Of a stretch of DNA of 8,946 nt, positions 1 through 6,377 are shown piece after piece. Position 1 is the first letter of the stretch, and every line of letters starts with the position of its first letter. This DNA comes from an uncultured Vogesella sp. (GTDB taxonomy: Bacteria; Pseudomonadota; Gammaproteobacteria; Burkholderiales; Chromobacteriaceae). The stretch is from positions 1 to 8,946 of the forward strand of contig CAMLGD010000140.1 of NCBI GenBank assembly GCA_946479405.1, written 5' to 3'. The notes below the pieces were generated by a model. It saw only the letters and a program-made list of their open reading frames with translations, did not search any database and was not told where the DNA came from. A program made the position numbers and the translations under genes.

Positions 1-303
1 CCCAGCTACGACGAGCGTATCGCGCGGCTGGAGGACAAGTTCAAGCACCTGCTGCGCCTATCCTCGCCGGACTTCCAGGACGAATTCGGCTACGACAAGG
101 ATGCGCCGGGTACGGCCAACATGAGCATGGCCACCGCCTGGGTCGGCGAGCAGTTCAAGTGCCTAGCCTATACCCTGGAAATGCCGTTCAAGGACAACGA
201 CAATCTGCCGGACGACGATTACGGCTGGAATGGCCAGCGCAGCCTGCGCCTGGGCGAAGCCACCGTCAGTGCCATTTACGGCGTGCTGCAAGAACTGCGC
301 TGA
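1..303 (+). CDS. M14-family zinc carboxypeptidase, C-terminal fragment (5' truncated)
   Basis: An open frame runs in from the window edge and ends at TGA 301-303, giving the last 100 residues. The segment TLEMPFKD around codon 60 resembles the part of M14 metallocarboxypeptidases that carries the catalytic glutamate (here E60, bases 178-180), in the form seen in bacterial cytosolic carboxypeptidase-like proteins. The zinc ligands (HxxE...H) would lie upstream, outside the window, so the call rests on the C-terminal motif only. Such enzymes remove C-terminal residues from peptides; the substrate cannot be inferred. No signal peptide can be assessed. The gene ends just before a strong hairpin terminator and converges on the next gene. 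The ATG at 121 is internal and not the true start. Confidence 0.72.
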   Translation, partial: PSYDERIARLEDKFKHLLRLSSPDFQDEFGYDKDAPGTANMSMATAWVGEQFKCLAYTLEMPFKDNDNLPDDDYGWNGQRSLRLGEATVSAIYGVLQELR

Positions 304-319
304 TTGCACCGCGCCCAAT

Positions 320-358
320 AAAAACGCCGGCAAGCCACTTGGGGCTGCCGGCGTTTTT
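320..358. terminator. Bidirectional intrinsic terminator
   Basis: A perfect 13-bp stem pairs 320-332 with 346-358 (AAAAACGCCGGCA / TGCCGGCGTTTTT). It continues past a bulged A333 with three more G-C pairs (334-336 with 343-345) and a 6-nt loop. The A-run on the left arm and T-run on the right arm give a GC-rich stem followed by a U-tract on either strand. It lies between the stop codons of two convergent genes (303 and 373), so it probably ends both transcripts. Confidence 0.9.
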
Positions 359-372
359 ACTGCATGAACAGG

Positions 373-2022
373 CTAGTTCGCCTTGATCAGATCGATCTCC
401 ACCTGGCACCAGTCCACACCCTTCTCCAGCACCCTTCCCAGGCGCACCTGGAAAGTCTTGCCCTTGGCTCGCATTTCCAGCTCGCGCCCGGCACTGTAAG
501 AGCTGACCGACAGTAGCAAGGTGTTCAACTTCTTGTCGTCGCGCAGGAACGGCACAAACAGGGCGATCTCGCCCTTATTCCAGATCAGCTCGGCCGGCAA
601 CACACTGTCAGGCGGCACGCCGTCACTGCGATGCAGCGAGGCCGCCACCGGGCGATTGGACAGCACCTGTATTCCCAGATAGACCCGTTCGGCCTCGGGA
701 CGCTGCAGACGCCGGATCAGGCCCAGCGTCCAGCCCGGATCTTCCACTTCGCGGAACGCCATCAAGCCCCCCAGTGCCACCCACTCGTTACCGTGTGACG
801 GCAAATTGACACCGATGCCGGAGGCACTCTTGTTATCCAGCTCCCAAAACGGAAACACCGACGGCGCCTGCACCTGGCTGTAGATATTTTTTTCGCGGCG
901 GCGGCTGCTGACAAAGCCATACACCCGGAACTGCTCCTCTTCGCCGCCATCCTGGGCATAGGCGACCTGCTTGGCCGCCTCATCGGCATCACGCACCAGG
1001 CGATGAATGACCCCCAGCCGGTGCGCCACTTCCACGCGCTGACAACCACTACGCACCCGCTCGGCACGCTGGTAATGAAACGGCCGCTCCGCCCACTCCC
1101 GCGCCAGATAACGCAACAGCGATGTTTCGCTGGTGGTCATCATCAGGCCCTTGAGCTCCAGCGGCAACACGCCGGATTCACACACCACATGCCAGCGGTC
1201 GATCTGCTCGATGATATCGACCGTATTCCAGTAGCGCAGGTTGCCCTGCATATCCACCTGTCGCACCCGGCTGGGCGGCGTGCCTTTGTCCAGATCAACC
1301 ACAAAACTCGGGTAGCTGCTGACGCTGCGGCGCAAGGTGGCGCGATTGGATACTAGCAGCGCCAATTGATGCGACAACGAAACCTGTCTGGCGGACAAAT
1401 TGCCGCTGGACAATGCCGCCACCAGTAGTAACGACAGATAAAGATCATGGACCGTCGTTATTTGCCCCTGCTTGAACAGCTCTACCGGGCGCGTATCCAG
1501 CCCCAATTGCTCGGCACGGGCAAACAGGCGGTTCAGCGTTTCCCAGAACACCGCATCCGGCTGGGCATGGCGGTAGTACTGCCATAGCGCCTGCTCTGCC
1601 AGGTAATGCACCGTCCGGGCAATCGCCAGCAACAGGCTATCGCCCAATTGGCGGATATCCTCCTCCCCCAGCGCCAGGAACCGCTGGTAGGCCGCGACGA
1701 TCTGGCGATCATAGGCAGTGATGCGACTGCGCAATTGCTCTTCCAGCACTTTGGGCAACCGGCCATTCAACAGGTATTGCGCGCCCAGTTGCTGATGCTG
1801 TTGGGCCGCAAGCCCATCCAGTACCAGCAGTGCGGCCAACGTTTGCGGCGCCAGGCTCTCCCCGTGCAGATTGTATTGCCCCAGCAGCTCCACCACCTTC
1901 TGGTGCGCACCGGCACCGTGCTCCTGCACTATCTCCCCATACCAGGCGGCGGCGGCTTCCGCATCATCAAGCGGCTGGGCTTTTTTCTTGCTGCCAAAAG
2001 ATAAAAAATCGAGCTTAGCCAT
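373..2022 (-). CDS. Conserved hypothetical protein with C-terminal degenerate PilZ-like domain
   Basis: This is a 549-residue soluble protein with no signal peptide or membrane segment. Residues 1-240 are mostly helical in character. Residues about 320-452 look like a PilZ (c-di-GMP-binding) fold: an Arg-rich start (R322, R324, R329), the pattern N397-x-S399-x-x-G402 matching the (D/N)xSxxG signature, then VALGGLMAF, WTLGLIRRL and VYLGIQVL as candidate beta strands. The canonical RxxxR is not clean and about 60 residues separate the Arg-rich start from NxSxxG, so ligand binding is uncertain. A second beta-rich segment (about 473-546) follows. The start is ATG 2022-2020, giving MAKLDFLSFG; the Shine-Dalgarno (SD) sequence is weak (GAGAC). 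The gene is probably monocistronic, between the hns terminator and the 320-358 terminator. A role in c-di-GMP or surface-motility signalling is inference only. Confidence 0.8.
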   Translation of the reverse strand: MAKLDFLSFGSKKKAQPLDDAEAAAAWYGEIVQEHGAGAHQKVVELLGQYNLHGESLAPQTLAALLVLDGLAAQQHQQLGAQYLLNGRLPKVLEEQLRSRITAYDRQIVAAYQRFLALGEEDIRQLGDSLLLAIARTVHYLAEQALWQYYRHAQPDAVFWETLNRLFARAEQLGLDTRPVELFKQGQITTVHDLYLSLLLVAALSSGNLSARQVSLSHQLALLVSNRATLRRSVSSYPSFVVDLDKGTPPSRVRQVDMQGNLRYWNTVDIIEQIDRWHVVCESGVLPLELKGLMMTTSETSLLRYLAREWAERPFHYQRAERVRSGCQRVEVAHRLGVIHRLVRDADEAAKQVAYAQDGGEEEQFRVYGFVSSRRREKNIYSQVQAPSVFPFWELDNKSASGIGVNLPSHGNEWVALGGLMAFREVEDPGWTLGLIRRLQRPEAERVYLGIQVLSNRPVAASLHRSDGVPPDSVLPAELIWNKGEIALFVPFLRDDKKLNTLLLSVSSYSAGRELEMRAKGKTFQVRLGRVLEKGVDWCQVEIDLIKAN

Positions 2023-2080
2023 TTGTCATTGTCTCGAATATCAAACCGGTGAAGAGTCTGCCGACTAATTGATAACCGCC

Positions 2081-2086
2081 AGTATA
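2081..2086 (-). promoter_or_regulatory. Candidate -10 element for the PilZ-like gene
   Basis: On the minus strand 2086-2081 reads TATACT, five of six matches to the sigma-70 -10 consensus, about 60 bases before the ATG at 2022. No good -35 lies at 16-18 bp; a TTGGCA at 2113-2108 is 21 bp away, too far. It sits just downstream of the hns terminator, which suits an independent promoter, but it is a weak prediction. Confidence 0.3.
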
Positions 2087-2111
2087 GTGCAGCCGCCTTA
2101 TAGGCGTTGCC

Positions 2112-2144
2112 AAAAACAAAACGCCATGCAAAAGCATGGCGTTT
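2112..2144 (-). terminator. Intrinsic terminator of the hns-like gene
   Basis: A perfect 11-bp stem pairs 2119-2129 with 2134-2144 (AAACGCCATGC / GCATGGCGTTT), closed by a 4-nt loop. Read on the minus strand it is followed by a T-rich tract (GTTTTGTTTTTG through 2111). It lies 26 bases past the stop codon of the H-NS gene. Confidence 0.88.
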
Positions 2145-2169
2145 CTATTAGCGGCGAGCGCTAGGCAGC

Positions 2170-2493
2170 TTACTTAATCAGCAGCTCATCCAGCGAGCGG
2201 CCGGCATCCAGCCAGGTAACCACCCACAGCGGCTTACGACCACGACCGGTCCAGGACAGAGAAGCATCTTCCGGATGACGATATTTGGCATCTACCGGCT
2301 TACGGGTAGCCGTTGCAACCGCTTTTACCGACTTGGTAGCCAGTTCCTGTAGATCCAGGCCATGGGTGCGAATCAGCTCCATTACCTGTTTGGCAGCTTT
2401 TGCTTTCTCTTCGCTTTCACGGCGGCGAATTTCAGCATCAACGTCGGTACGCAATTGCAGCAGAGCCGAAAAATCCAGCGTCGACAGATCCAT
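2170..2493 (-). CDS. H-NS family nucleoid-associated DNA-binding protein
   Basis: This is a 107-residue protein of the H-NS / histone-like family. Residues 1-50 form a charged helical region (SALLQLRTDVDAEIRRRESEE) expected to make the oligomerisation coiled coil. Residues 51-70 are a basic Ala/Thr/Lys linker. Residues 71-105 are the C-terminal DNA-binding domain: YRHPEDASLSW, then the WTGRGRKPLW tip (81-90), whose RGR occupies the place of the QGR minor-groove hook of E. coli H-NS. Proteins of this kind bind AT-rich DNA and silence transcription, often of acquired genes. Start ATG 2493-2491 has a good SD (AAGGGG, 2505-2500). It is shorter than enterobacterial H-NS (137 aa) but usual for beta-proteobacterial homologues. 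The gene has its own terminator and an AT-rich upstream region. Which paralogue it is cannot be told here. Confidence 0.95.
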   Translation of the reverse strand: MDLSTLDFSALLQLRTDVDAEIRRRESEEKAKAAKQVMELIRTHGLDLQELATKSVKAVATATRKPVDAKYRHPEDASLSWTGRGRKPLWVVTWLDAGRSLDELLIK

Positions 2494-2522
2494 TTGATTC
2501 CCCTTGACGTTTGAGTTTTTAG

Positions 2523-2559
2523 ATTATCGCAAATTAGCCCTTAATCTGAAAAGCGTCAA
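2523..2559 (-). promoter_or_regulatory. Putative sigma-70 promoter(s) of the hns-like gene
   Basis: On the minus strand TTGACG (2559-2554) is followed after exactly 17 bp by TAATTT (2536-2531), a fair -35/-10 pair. A second and better -10, GATAAT (2528-2523), lies slightly closer to the gene with a poor -35. The region is markedly AT-rich against its surroundings, which suits both a promoter and H-NS autoregulation. A 7-bp inverted repeat CTTGACG (2503-2509) / CGTCAAG (2554-2560) flanks it. Confidence 0.5.
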
Positions 2560-2588
2560 GTATATTTACAATCGCACCAGCCACATAT

Positions 2589-3593
2589 TCAATCCGCATC
2601 CGGAAAAGAATAAGGCAGCGGCAATTGTGTCAATGTAGCGCGCTCATCCGATGCCAGTTTAGGGTTATCACCCCAAGCCCCGGACTGCATCACTAGCAAA
2701 CATTCGCTGCTACCATCAATTAAGGGTACAGCCATGACAATGCGGCCAATGGTTTGTTCCCCGCTACTAGCCGCAATCAAGGCCGCGCCTTCATTTACCG
2801 TCGCCCCTGCAATACGGGCACGATAGAGCCGACGTTTCACTTTCCCCAGATACTGGGTGCGGGCCACAATTTCCTGCCCCGGGTAACAGCCTTTTTTAAA
2901 ACTGATCCCCCCCAGTAAATCCAGGTTCGCCATTTGCGGTACAAACTCCTCATAGGTCGCCTGACTCACCCACGGCAATCCCGCCTGCACAAACACCAAG
3001 TCCCACGCCTGACTACCCACTGCGCGGTGCGTTACCTGCCATTGCGCCAACAAGGCTGCCGGTGTCGCCGTCAGCACGATCCGGATATTTGGTGCGAGCA
3101 CCGCCACCAGGCCTTCGCCGGCGACAACATCACGCAGAGGCAACACGCCACCGCTGGCAGTTGCCTGCATTACCCCTAATGCCAACATTGAATCATCAAT
3201 GTTTTCGATTTTCACTTTGGCACGCAGCACAAACATCGACAAACGTTTGCGAAATGTTCCGGCAATATCGCGGCGCAACAACAGATGGAATACACCCTGG
3301 CTACCAAACAGCAAAAAACTGGCTTGCATCCGCCCTTTGGCAGTGGAGTAACTTCCCCAGCTCACGCCATTTTCAGCCACAGCCGCCACATCGCAGGAAA
3401 ACTGGCCCTGCAGGAATGCAGACGCATCCTCGCCCGAAATACGCAGGATGGAAAACTTGCTTAGCCAGCTGCAGGCCGTACCGGCTTCCACTGCGGCCAA
3501 CTGCTCGGCATACGCCGGCAGGCTCAATTCACCGGCTTCGTTTACTGTGGCCTGGTTTTGTTGCAACCAGTCGGCAATTAATTGCTGCTGCAT
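2589..3593 (-). CDS. ygfZ: Folate-binding protein YgfZ (Fe-S cluster maintenance / tRNA modification)
   Basis: This 334-residue protein belongs to the GcvT-like folate-binding superfamily. The diagnostic YgfZ signature K-G-C-Y-P-G-Q-E is at residues 234-241, with the key cysteine at C236, preceded by LLGGISFK. The N-terminal half has the folate-binding-fold segments LRISGEDASAFLQGQFSCDV and the KGRMQASFLLF strand. E. coli YgfZ (326 aa) binds tetrahydrofolate and supports Fe-S enzymes such as the tRNA thiomethylase MiaB; the same cytoplasmic role is inferred. Start ATG 3593-3591 is preceded by SD AAGAGG (3606-3601) with 7-nt spacing. The gene is divergent from the DMT transporter. The hns-like promoter lies directly downstream, and no terminator is visible between the two, so some read-through into hns is possible. 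Confidence 0.95.
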   Translation of the reverse strand: MQQQLIADWLQQNQATVNEAGELSLPAYAEQLAAVEAGTACSWLSKFSILRISGEDASAFLQGQFSCDVAAVAENGVSWGSYSTAKGRMQASFLLFGSQGVFHLLLRRDIAGTFRKRLSMFVLRAKVKIENIDDSMLALGVMQATASGGVLPLRDVVAGEGLVAVLAPNIRIVLTATPAALLAQWQVTHRAVGSQAWDLVFVQAGLPWVSQATYEEFVPQMANLDLLGGISFKKGCYPGQEIVARTQYLGKVKRRLYRARIAGATVNEGAALIAASSGEQTIGRIVMAVPLIDGSSECLLVMQSGAWGDNPKLASDERATLTQLPLPYSFPDAD

Positions 3594-3630
3594 GATTCGA
3601 CCTCTTACTTTGCCGCCAATGCGGCCTGAT

Positions 3631-3636
3631 ATGATA
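3631..3636 (-). promoter_or_regulatory. Candidate -10 element for ygfZ
   Basis: On the minus strand 3636-3631 reads TATCAT, five of six matches to the -10 consensus, about 40 bases before the ygfZ ATG. No convincing -35 is seen 16-18 bp upstream, so confidence is low. Confidence 0.3.
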
Positions 3637-3650
3637 CTCCACCCGGAAAC

Positions 3651-3679
3651 TTGACCGGCTACCGTTCTGCGGGGATAGT
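3651..3679 (+). promoter_or_regulatory. Sigma-70 promoter of the DMT transporter gene
   Basis: TTGACC (3651-3656) and GATAGT (3674-3679) are separated by exactly 17 bp and match the consensus hexamers at five and four positions. Transcription would begin near 3686. That places the in-frame GTG at 3680 upstream of the mRNA start and supports translation from ATG 3710. Confidence 0.55.
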
Positions 3680-3709
3680 GTGCGCCCTCGCAGCGATTGC
3701 AGATTTACA

Positions 3710-4546
3710 ATGAAGCAACATCCGTTATTCGCGGCATTCATGGCCATTCTGCTTTGGTCCACGATTGCCAGTCTTGGCGTTTTTACCCAGCGCCTGCCAC
3801 CATTTCTAGTCACCGCCATTGCCCTGGGTATTGGCAGCCTGCTCTCAATCCGCCATTACCGGCAGTGGCGAGTGTCGGTCAAAGTGCTGGTCATCGGCGT
3901 TATCGGCATCTTTGGCTACCACTGCCTGCTATTTACCGCTTTCCGTACCGCCCCGGCACTGGAAGCCAATCTGTTGAACTATCTATGGCCCCTGCTGCTG
4001 GTGCTGCTCAGCCCGCTGTTTCGCCTCGGTCGCTTGCACTGGCTGCATATCGTAGCCTCCATTGCCGGCTTTAGCGGTGCAGTGCTCATTGTCACGCAAG
4101 GCAAGCTGCAATTACCTGCCACGCTACCGAGTGGTTACCTGTTCGCCATTGCTGCGGCCTTGACCTGGTCATGCTACAGCCTGCTGCTGCGCAAACTCCC
4201 CAGCTTCCCCAACACTGCTGTCGGTTGCTTTTGTCTGCTATCGGCCATCCTGGCCGGTATTTGCCATTGGCTTTTCGAGGCGGCGGTAATACCTACGGCA
4301 CGAGAATGGCTGGCATTGGTCTTGATTGGCCTGGGTCCGTTGGGGCTGGCATTCTTCCTGTGGGACAAAGCCATGAAGCAGGCAGACCCGCGCCAGGTAG
4401 GCACCCTGTCATACCTCACCCCCTTGTTATCCACCTTACTGCTGGCACTTAGCGGGTTAGGCAAAATGACGACCATCAGCTGGCTGGCAGGCGCACTGAT
4501 TCTGGGTGGAGCCACCATCGGTAGTCTGGCATCCAAACGTGGCTAG
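3710..4546 (+). CDS. DMT-superfamily (EamA) transporter, YddG-like
   Basis: This is a 278-residue, very hydrophobic inner-membrane protein with about ten predicted membrane segments, in the two-repeat EamA layout of drug/metabolite transporters. Recognisable pieces are AFMAILLWSTIASLG in TM1, NYLWP at 90-94 in TM4, AAALTWSCYSLLLRK (148-162) opening the second repeat, and GTLSYLTPLLSTLLLAL (231-247). NYLWP and SYxTPLLS closely resemble the same places in E. coli YddG, an aromatic amino acid exporter, so amino-acid export is a reasonable guess; the substrate is not determined. The frame extends to a GTG at 3680, but that lies at the predicted promoter, and MKQHPLFAAF aligns with family N-termini, so ATG 3710 is chosen. 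The SD is weak. Codons are less GC-biased than in actP. No terminator with a T-tract follows. Confidence 0.9.
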   Translation: MKQHPLFAAFMAILLWSTIASLGVFTQRLPPFLVTAIALGIGSLLSIRHYRQWRVSVKVLVIGVIGIFGYHCLLFTAFRTAPALEANLLNYLWPLLLVLLSPLFRLGRLHWLHIVASIAGFSGAVLIVTQGKLQLPATLPSGYLFAIAAALTWSCYSLLLRKLPSFPNTAVGCFCLLSAILAGICHWLFEAAVIPTAREWLALVLIGLGPLGLAFFLWDKAMKQADPRQVGTLSYLTPLLSTLLLALSGLGKMTTISWLAGALILGGATIGSLASKRG

Positions 4547-4680
4547 AAAGTTGCTCCTGTCCACACGTCAAAGATGACGCCAAGTGCGCGTGCCTACAAT
4601 GCTGTTAGCTGGCTTGCTCTCGATAAGCCAAACTGCCCGCCATTCTAGAGGCTCGCCAGTCAGATAAACACGGCGGTGGC

Positions 4681-4701
4681 ATCAGGGTTATTTGCCCTGA
4701 T
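4681..4701. repeat. Short inverted repeat at the 3' end of the small orphan gene
   Basis: ATCAGGG (4681-4687) pairs with CCCTGAT (4695-4701) around a 7-nt loop that contains the stop codon of the minus-strand gene ending at 4688. There is no T-tract on either side, so it is not a clear intrinsic terminator. The convergent spacer 4547-4687 also has a 5-bp hairpin (4566-4570 / 4575-4579). I see nothing else in it. Confidence 0.4.
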
Positions 4702-5125
4702 GATGATAGACGCGCTGAGCACCGCGTACTGCATGCAGTGGCGCGGTGGACAGGCGGGTAGAAGCAAAATGATGAATTTGCCGCGATGCGCGACTGGCGA
4801 TCAAACAGCCAGACAAGCTGGCTTCCAGTGGCAACAGGCAAGGCGTTACTTGCTGCGGCAAGGCAGCAACATATTGCTGCCAGTGCTTTTGCTGCTGCCC
4901 CAGCCAACGCTCGCCCAGTACCTGCAGGTCATGATGCATGTCAGCAGAGGCTCGCCATAGCGAGGCTCCAGAGGCCAAAGAGCTTTCCAGTTGCAGCGAT
5001 AGCTGCTGGCGGCTAGCCAGGGGAGGCTTGCTCCACAGCTGCTGCCAGTAATCACCATTGGTGTCCAGCCAGCGCTGATGCGCGGCCTGAAAAACATCCA
5101 GGTACTGCTGCAGCACATTGGCCAT
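4688..5125 (-). CDS. Hypothetical Trp/Gln-rich small protein
   Basis: I do not recognise this 145-residue protein. It appears genuine: start ATG 5125-5123 has an SD (GGAGGG, 5134-5129), and the gene follows the LysR regulator on the same strand after 44 bp, suggesting co-transcription. Residues 1-92 look helical and amphipathic and hold all six tryptophans (W19, W27, W31, W57, W74, W82) plus many Gln and Leu. Residues 100-145 are His/Arg/Ser-rich and less ordered. There is no signal peptide or long membrane segment. The helical pattern with spaced aromatics (QQYLDVFQAAHQRW, DYWQQLW) vaguely recalls phasins and PHA-synthase accessory subunits, but that is appearance only. The many overlapping frames here are taken as shadows because only this one has an RBS and operon context. 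Confidence 0.6.
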   Translation of the reverse strand: MANVLQQYLDVFQAAHQRWLDTNGDYWQQLWSKPPLASRQQLSLQLESSLASGASLWRASADMHHDLQVLGERWLGQQQKHWQQYVAALPQQVTPCLLPLEASLSGCLIASRASRQIHHFASTRLSTAPLHAVRGAQRVYHHQGK

Positions 5126-5169
5126 AGACCCTCCGCGATTTGCGCATTGTCACAACAGAAATGACCCGG

Positions 5170-6066
5170 CTATTGCAACTCCGGCACCGGGATATGCCAT
5201 ACCGGCCCCAATTCCCCAACCAGGGCCTGCAGCACCGGATCCGTCGCCTTGTCTGCCGCAAACACAAACTGCAGCTCGGCAGTCTTGACTAGGTCGGGCC
5301 AAAGCTCCAGCTCGCCGGCAGCGGCGGCGGCCAAGGCATCTTCTTCACGCAACAACGCCACGCCAACCCCGGCTTTAACCAGTTCCATCGAGGTCAGAAA
5401 ATAATCGCTTTCGGAGACTTTCTTCGGCGAGATATTCAGCTCACGCCACAACTCGCTGACGATCTTGGACAAGCTGGAGAACTGCGACACCCCCACCCAC
5501 GGCAACCGCCCCAACTCCCGTGAATTACCGGGCTGCACCCGGGCCAGCCAACCCGGCGGCAAGGCCACGCGCAAGCGCATATTGTCCAGCAGCACGGTAT
5601 GCACGTTCACATACGGGTTCTTGCCAAGGTAGAAGCCGCCGTCCAGCTCCTTTTTACGTACTGCGTTAAGCACATCACCGGTAACGCCCTGGTGCAGACA
5701 GACTTCCAGCAAGGGATAGCGCTCGGTCAGGCGCGCAACCCAGGGGCCGATGCGCAGCAGGTCGGGCATTAATGTAATGCCCAACTGAGCCTTGCCGGTA
5801 AGTTGCCCCTTCAGGCTACGCGCCTGATTCAGCAACTGTTTGGCTGCCGCAAGTATCTCCTGCGCCTGCGGCAGCAACTCCTGCCCGGCCCGGGTCAGCA
5901 CCACACCACCAGCAGTACGCTCGAACAACGGCATACCCACTTCTTCTTCCACCGCCTTGATCTGGGCGGTGACAGCAGGTTGCGACAAATGCAGTACTTC
6001 AGCAGCCTGAGTCAGGTGTCCTTGCTGGGCCACGGTGACAAAGGTTCTCAGCTGATAGATTTCCAT
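5170..6066 (-). CDS. LysR-type transcriptional regulator
   Basis: This is a 298-residue LTTR. The N-terminal winged helix-turn-helix is clear: MEIYQLRTFVTVAQQGHLTQ, then AAEVLHLSQPAVTAQIKAVE (21-40), then GMPLFERTAGGVVLTRAGQE as the wing. A linker helix (65-90) leads to the periplasmic-binding-like effector domain (about 92-290). The frame can be extended 41 residues to a GTG at 6189, but that extension is Arg/Pro/Cys-rich and unlike the family. ATG 6066-6064 gives the standard N-terminus and length, with GGGAGGG upstream at a rather long spacing. It is transcribed divergently from the yjcH-actP-acs cluster across a spacer with a LysR-box-like palindrome. Control of acetate genes, probable autoregulation, and the inducer are inferences. 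Confidence 0.95.
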   Translation of the reverse strand: MEIYQLRTFVTVAQQGHLTQAAEVLHLSQPAVTAQIKAVEEEVGMPLFERTAGGVVLTRAGQELLPQAQEILAAAKQLLNQARSLKGQLTGKAQLGITLMPDLLRIGPWVARLTERYPLLEVCLHQGVTGDVLNAVRKKELDGGFYLGKNPYVNVHTVLLDNMRLRVALPPGWLARVQPGNSRELGRLPWVGVSQFSSLSKIVSELWRELNISPKKVSESDYFLTSMELVKAGVGVALLREEDALAAAAAGELELWPDLVKTAELQFVFAADKATDPVLQALVGELGPVWHIPVPELQ

Positions 6067-6189
6067 CCTGCTACCACCCTCCCGATGCGGCCAACCTGTA
6101 TGCGGCGGCCTGCCAATTATTGGCCTCCATTCTGTACAAGCGCCCGTGCCGCGACAAGGAAAACCGCACAAGCGCCGGATAAAAATCAC

Positions 6190-6204
6190 TTATGCCTGGC
6201 ATAA
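6190..6204. promoter_or_regulatory. Candidate LysR-type operator (15-bp perfect palindrome)
   Basis: TTATGCC-T-GGCATAA is a perfect inverted repeat with 7-bp arms around one base. Its inner 13 bases fit the T-N11-A LysR-box pattern with full dyad symmetry. It lies 123 bases before the LysR-gene ATG and 173 bases before the yjcH ATG. This is where a divergent LTTR would be expected to bind; binding itself is inferred. Confidence 0.6.
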
Positions 6205-6364
6205 ATAAAGCAAATGCTCGATTACAATTCATTGATATGAAAGTAATTTTTTCACAATCAGACAAAACCTTATCCATCACATCAAAAAAAACGATTAGCC
6301 CCTACTCCTGACGCGCCTTAATTTCCCAGCACGCGATCACGGTCGTTCGATCTTTCGCGATGAC

Positions 6365-6372
6365 AAAGGAGG
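6365..6372 (+). promoter_or_regulatory. Strong ribosome binding site of yjcH
   Basis: AAAGGAGG ends five bases before ATG 6378. It shows that translation starts at 6378, not at the in-frame ATG 6360, whose first codons would themselves encode the SD. Confidence 0.85.
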
Positions 6373-6377
6373 AAACA

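Larger units (their letters stand above)
6067..6377. other. Divergent regulatory spacer between the LysR gene and yjcH
   Basis: This 311-bp stretch has no gene. The part next to the LysR gene (6067-6180) is GC-rich. From 6181 to about 6300 it becomes strongly AT-rich and holds a 15-bp palindrome at 6190-6204, an ATTAC-N17-GTAAT inverted repeat (6221-6225 / 6243-6247) and an A-run (6284-6291). Near yjcH a weak interrupted hairpin is possible (6332-6338 with 6349-6359). I found no convincing sigma-70 promoter on either strand. Confidence 0.6.

Noticed and set aside
1003..1356. Plus-strand frames opposite the PilZ-like gene
   Set aside because: His/Pro/Gln-rich shadows of the long minus-strand gene with no RBS or recognisable domain.
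3680..4546. Transporter start at GTG 3680
   Set aside because: It lies at the predicted promoter -10 element, upstream of the expected transcript start, and adds ten charged residues ahead of a normal DMT N-terminus.
4605..4907. Minus-strand 100-codon frame overlapping the 145-residue orphan gene
   Set aside because: No ribosome binding site and a Cys/Ala/Ser-rich shadow-type composition; the overlapping frame at 4688-5125 has an RBS and operon context.
5170..6189. Extended 339-residue version of the LysR regulator starting at GTG 6189
   Set aside because: The extra 41 residues are unlike LTTR N-termini and reach the operator-like palindrome; MEIYQLRTF at 6066 is the standard start.
6246..6259. 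Possible CRP site around TTTTTCACAATC
   Set aside because: Only the TCACA half is present; the TGTGA half at the required 6-bp spacing is missing.
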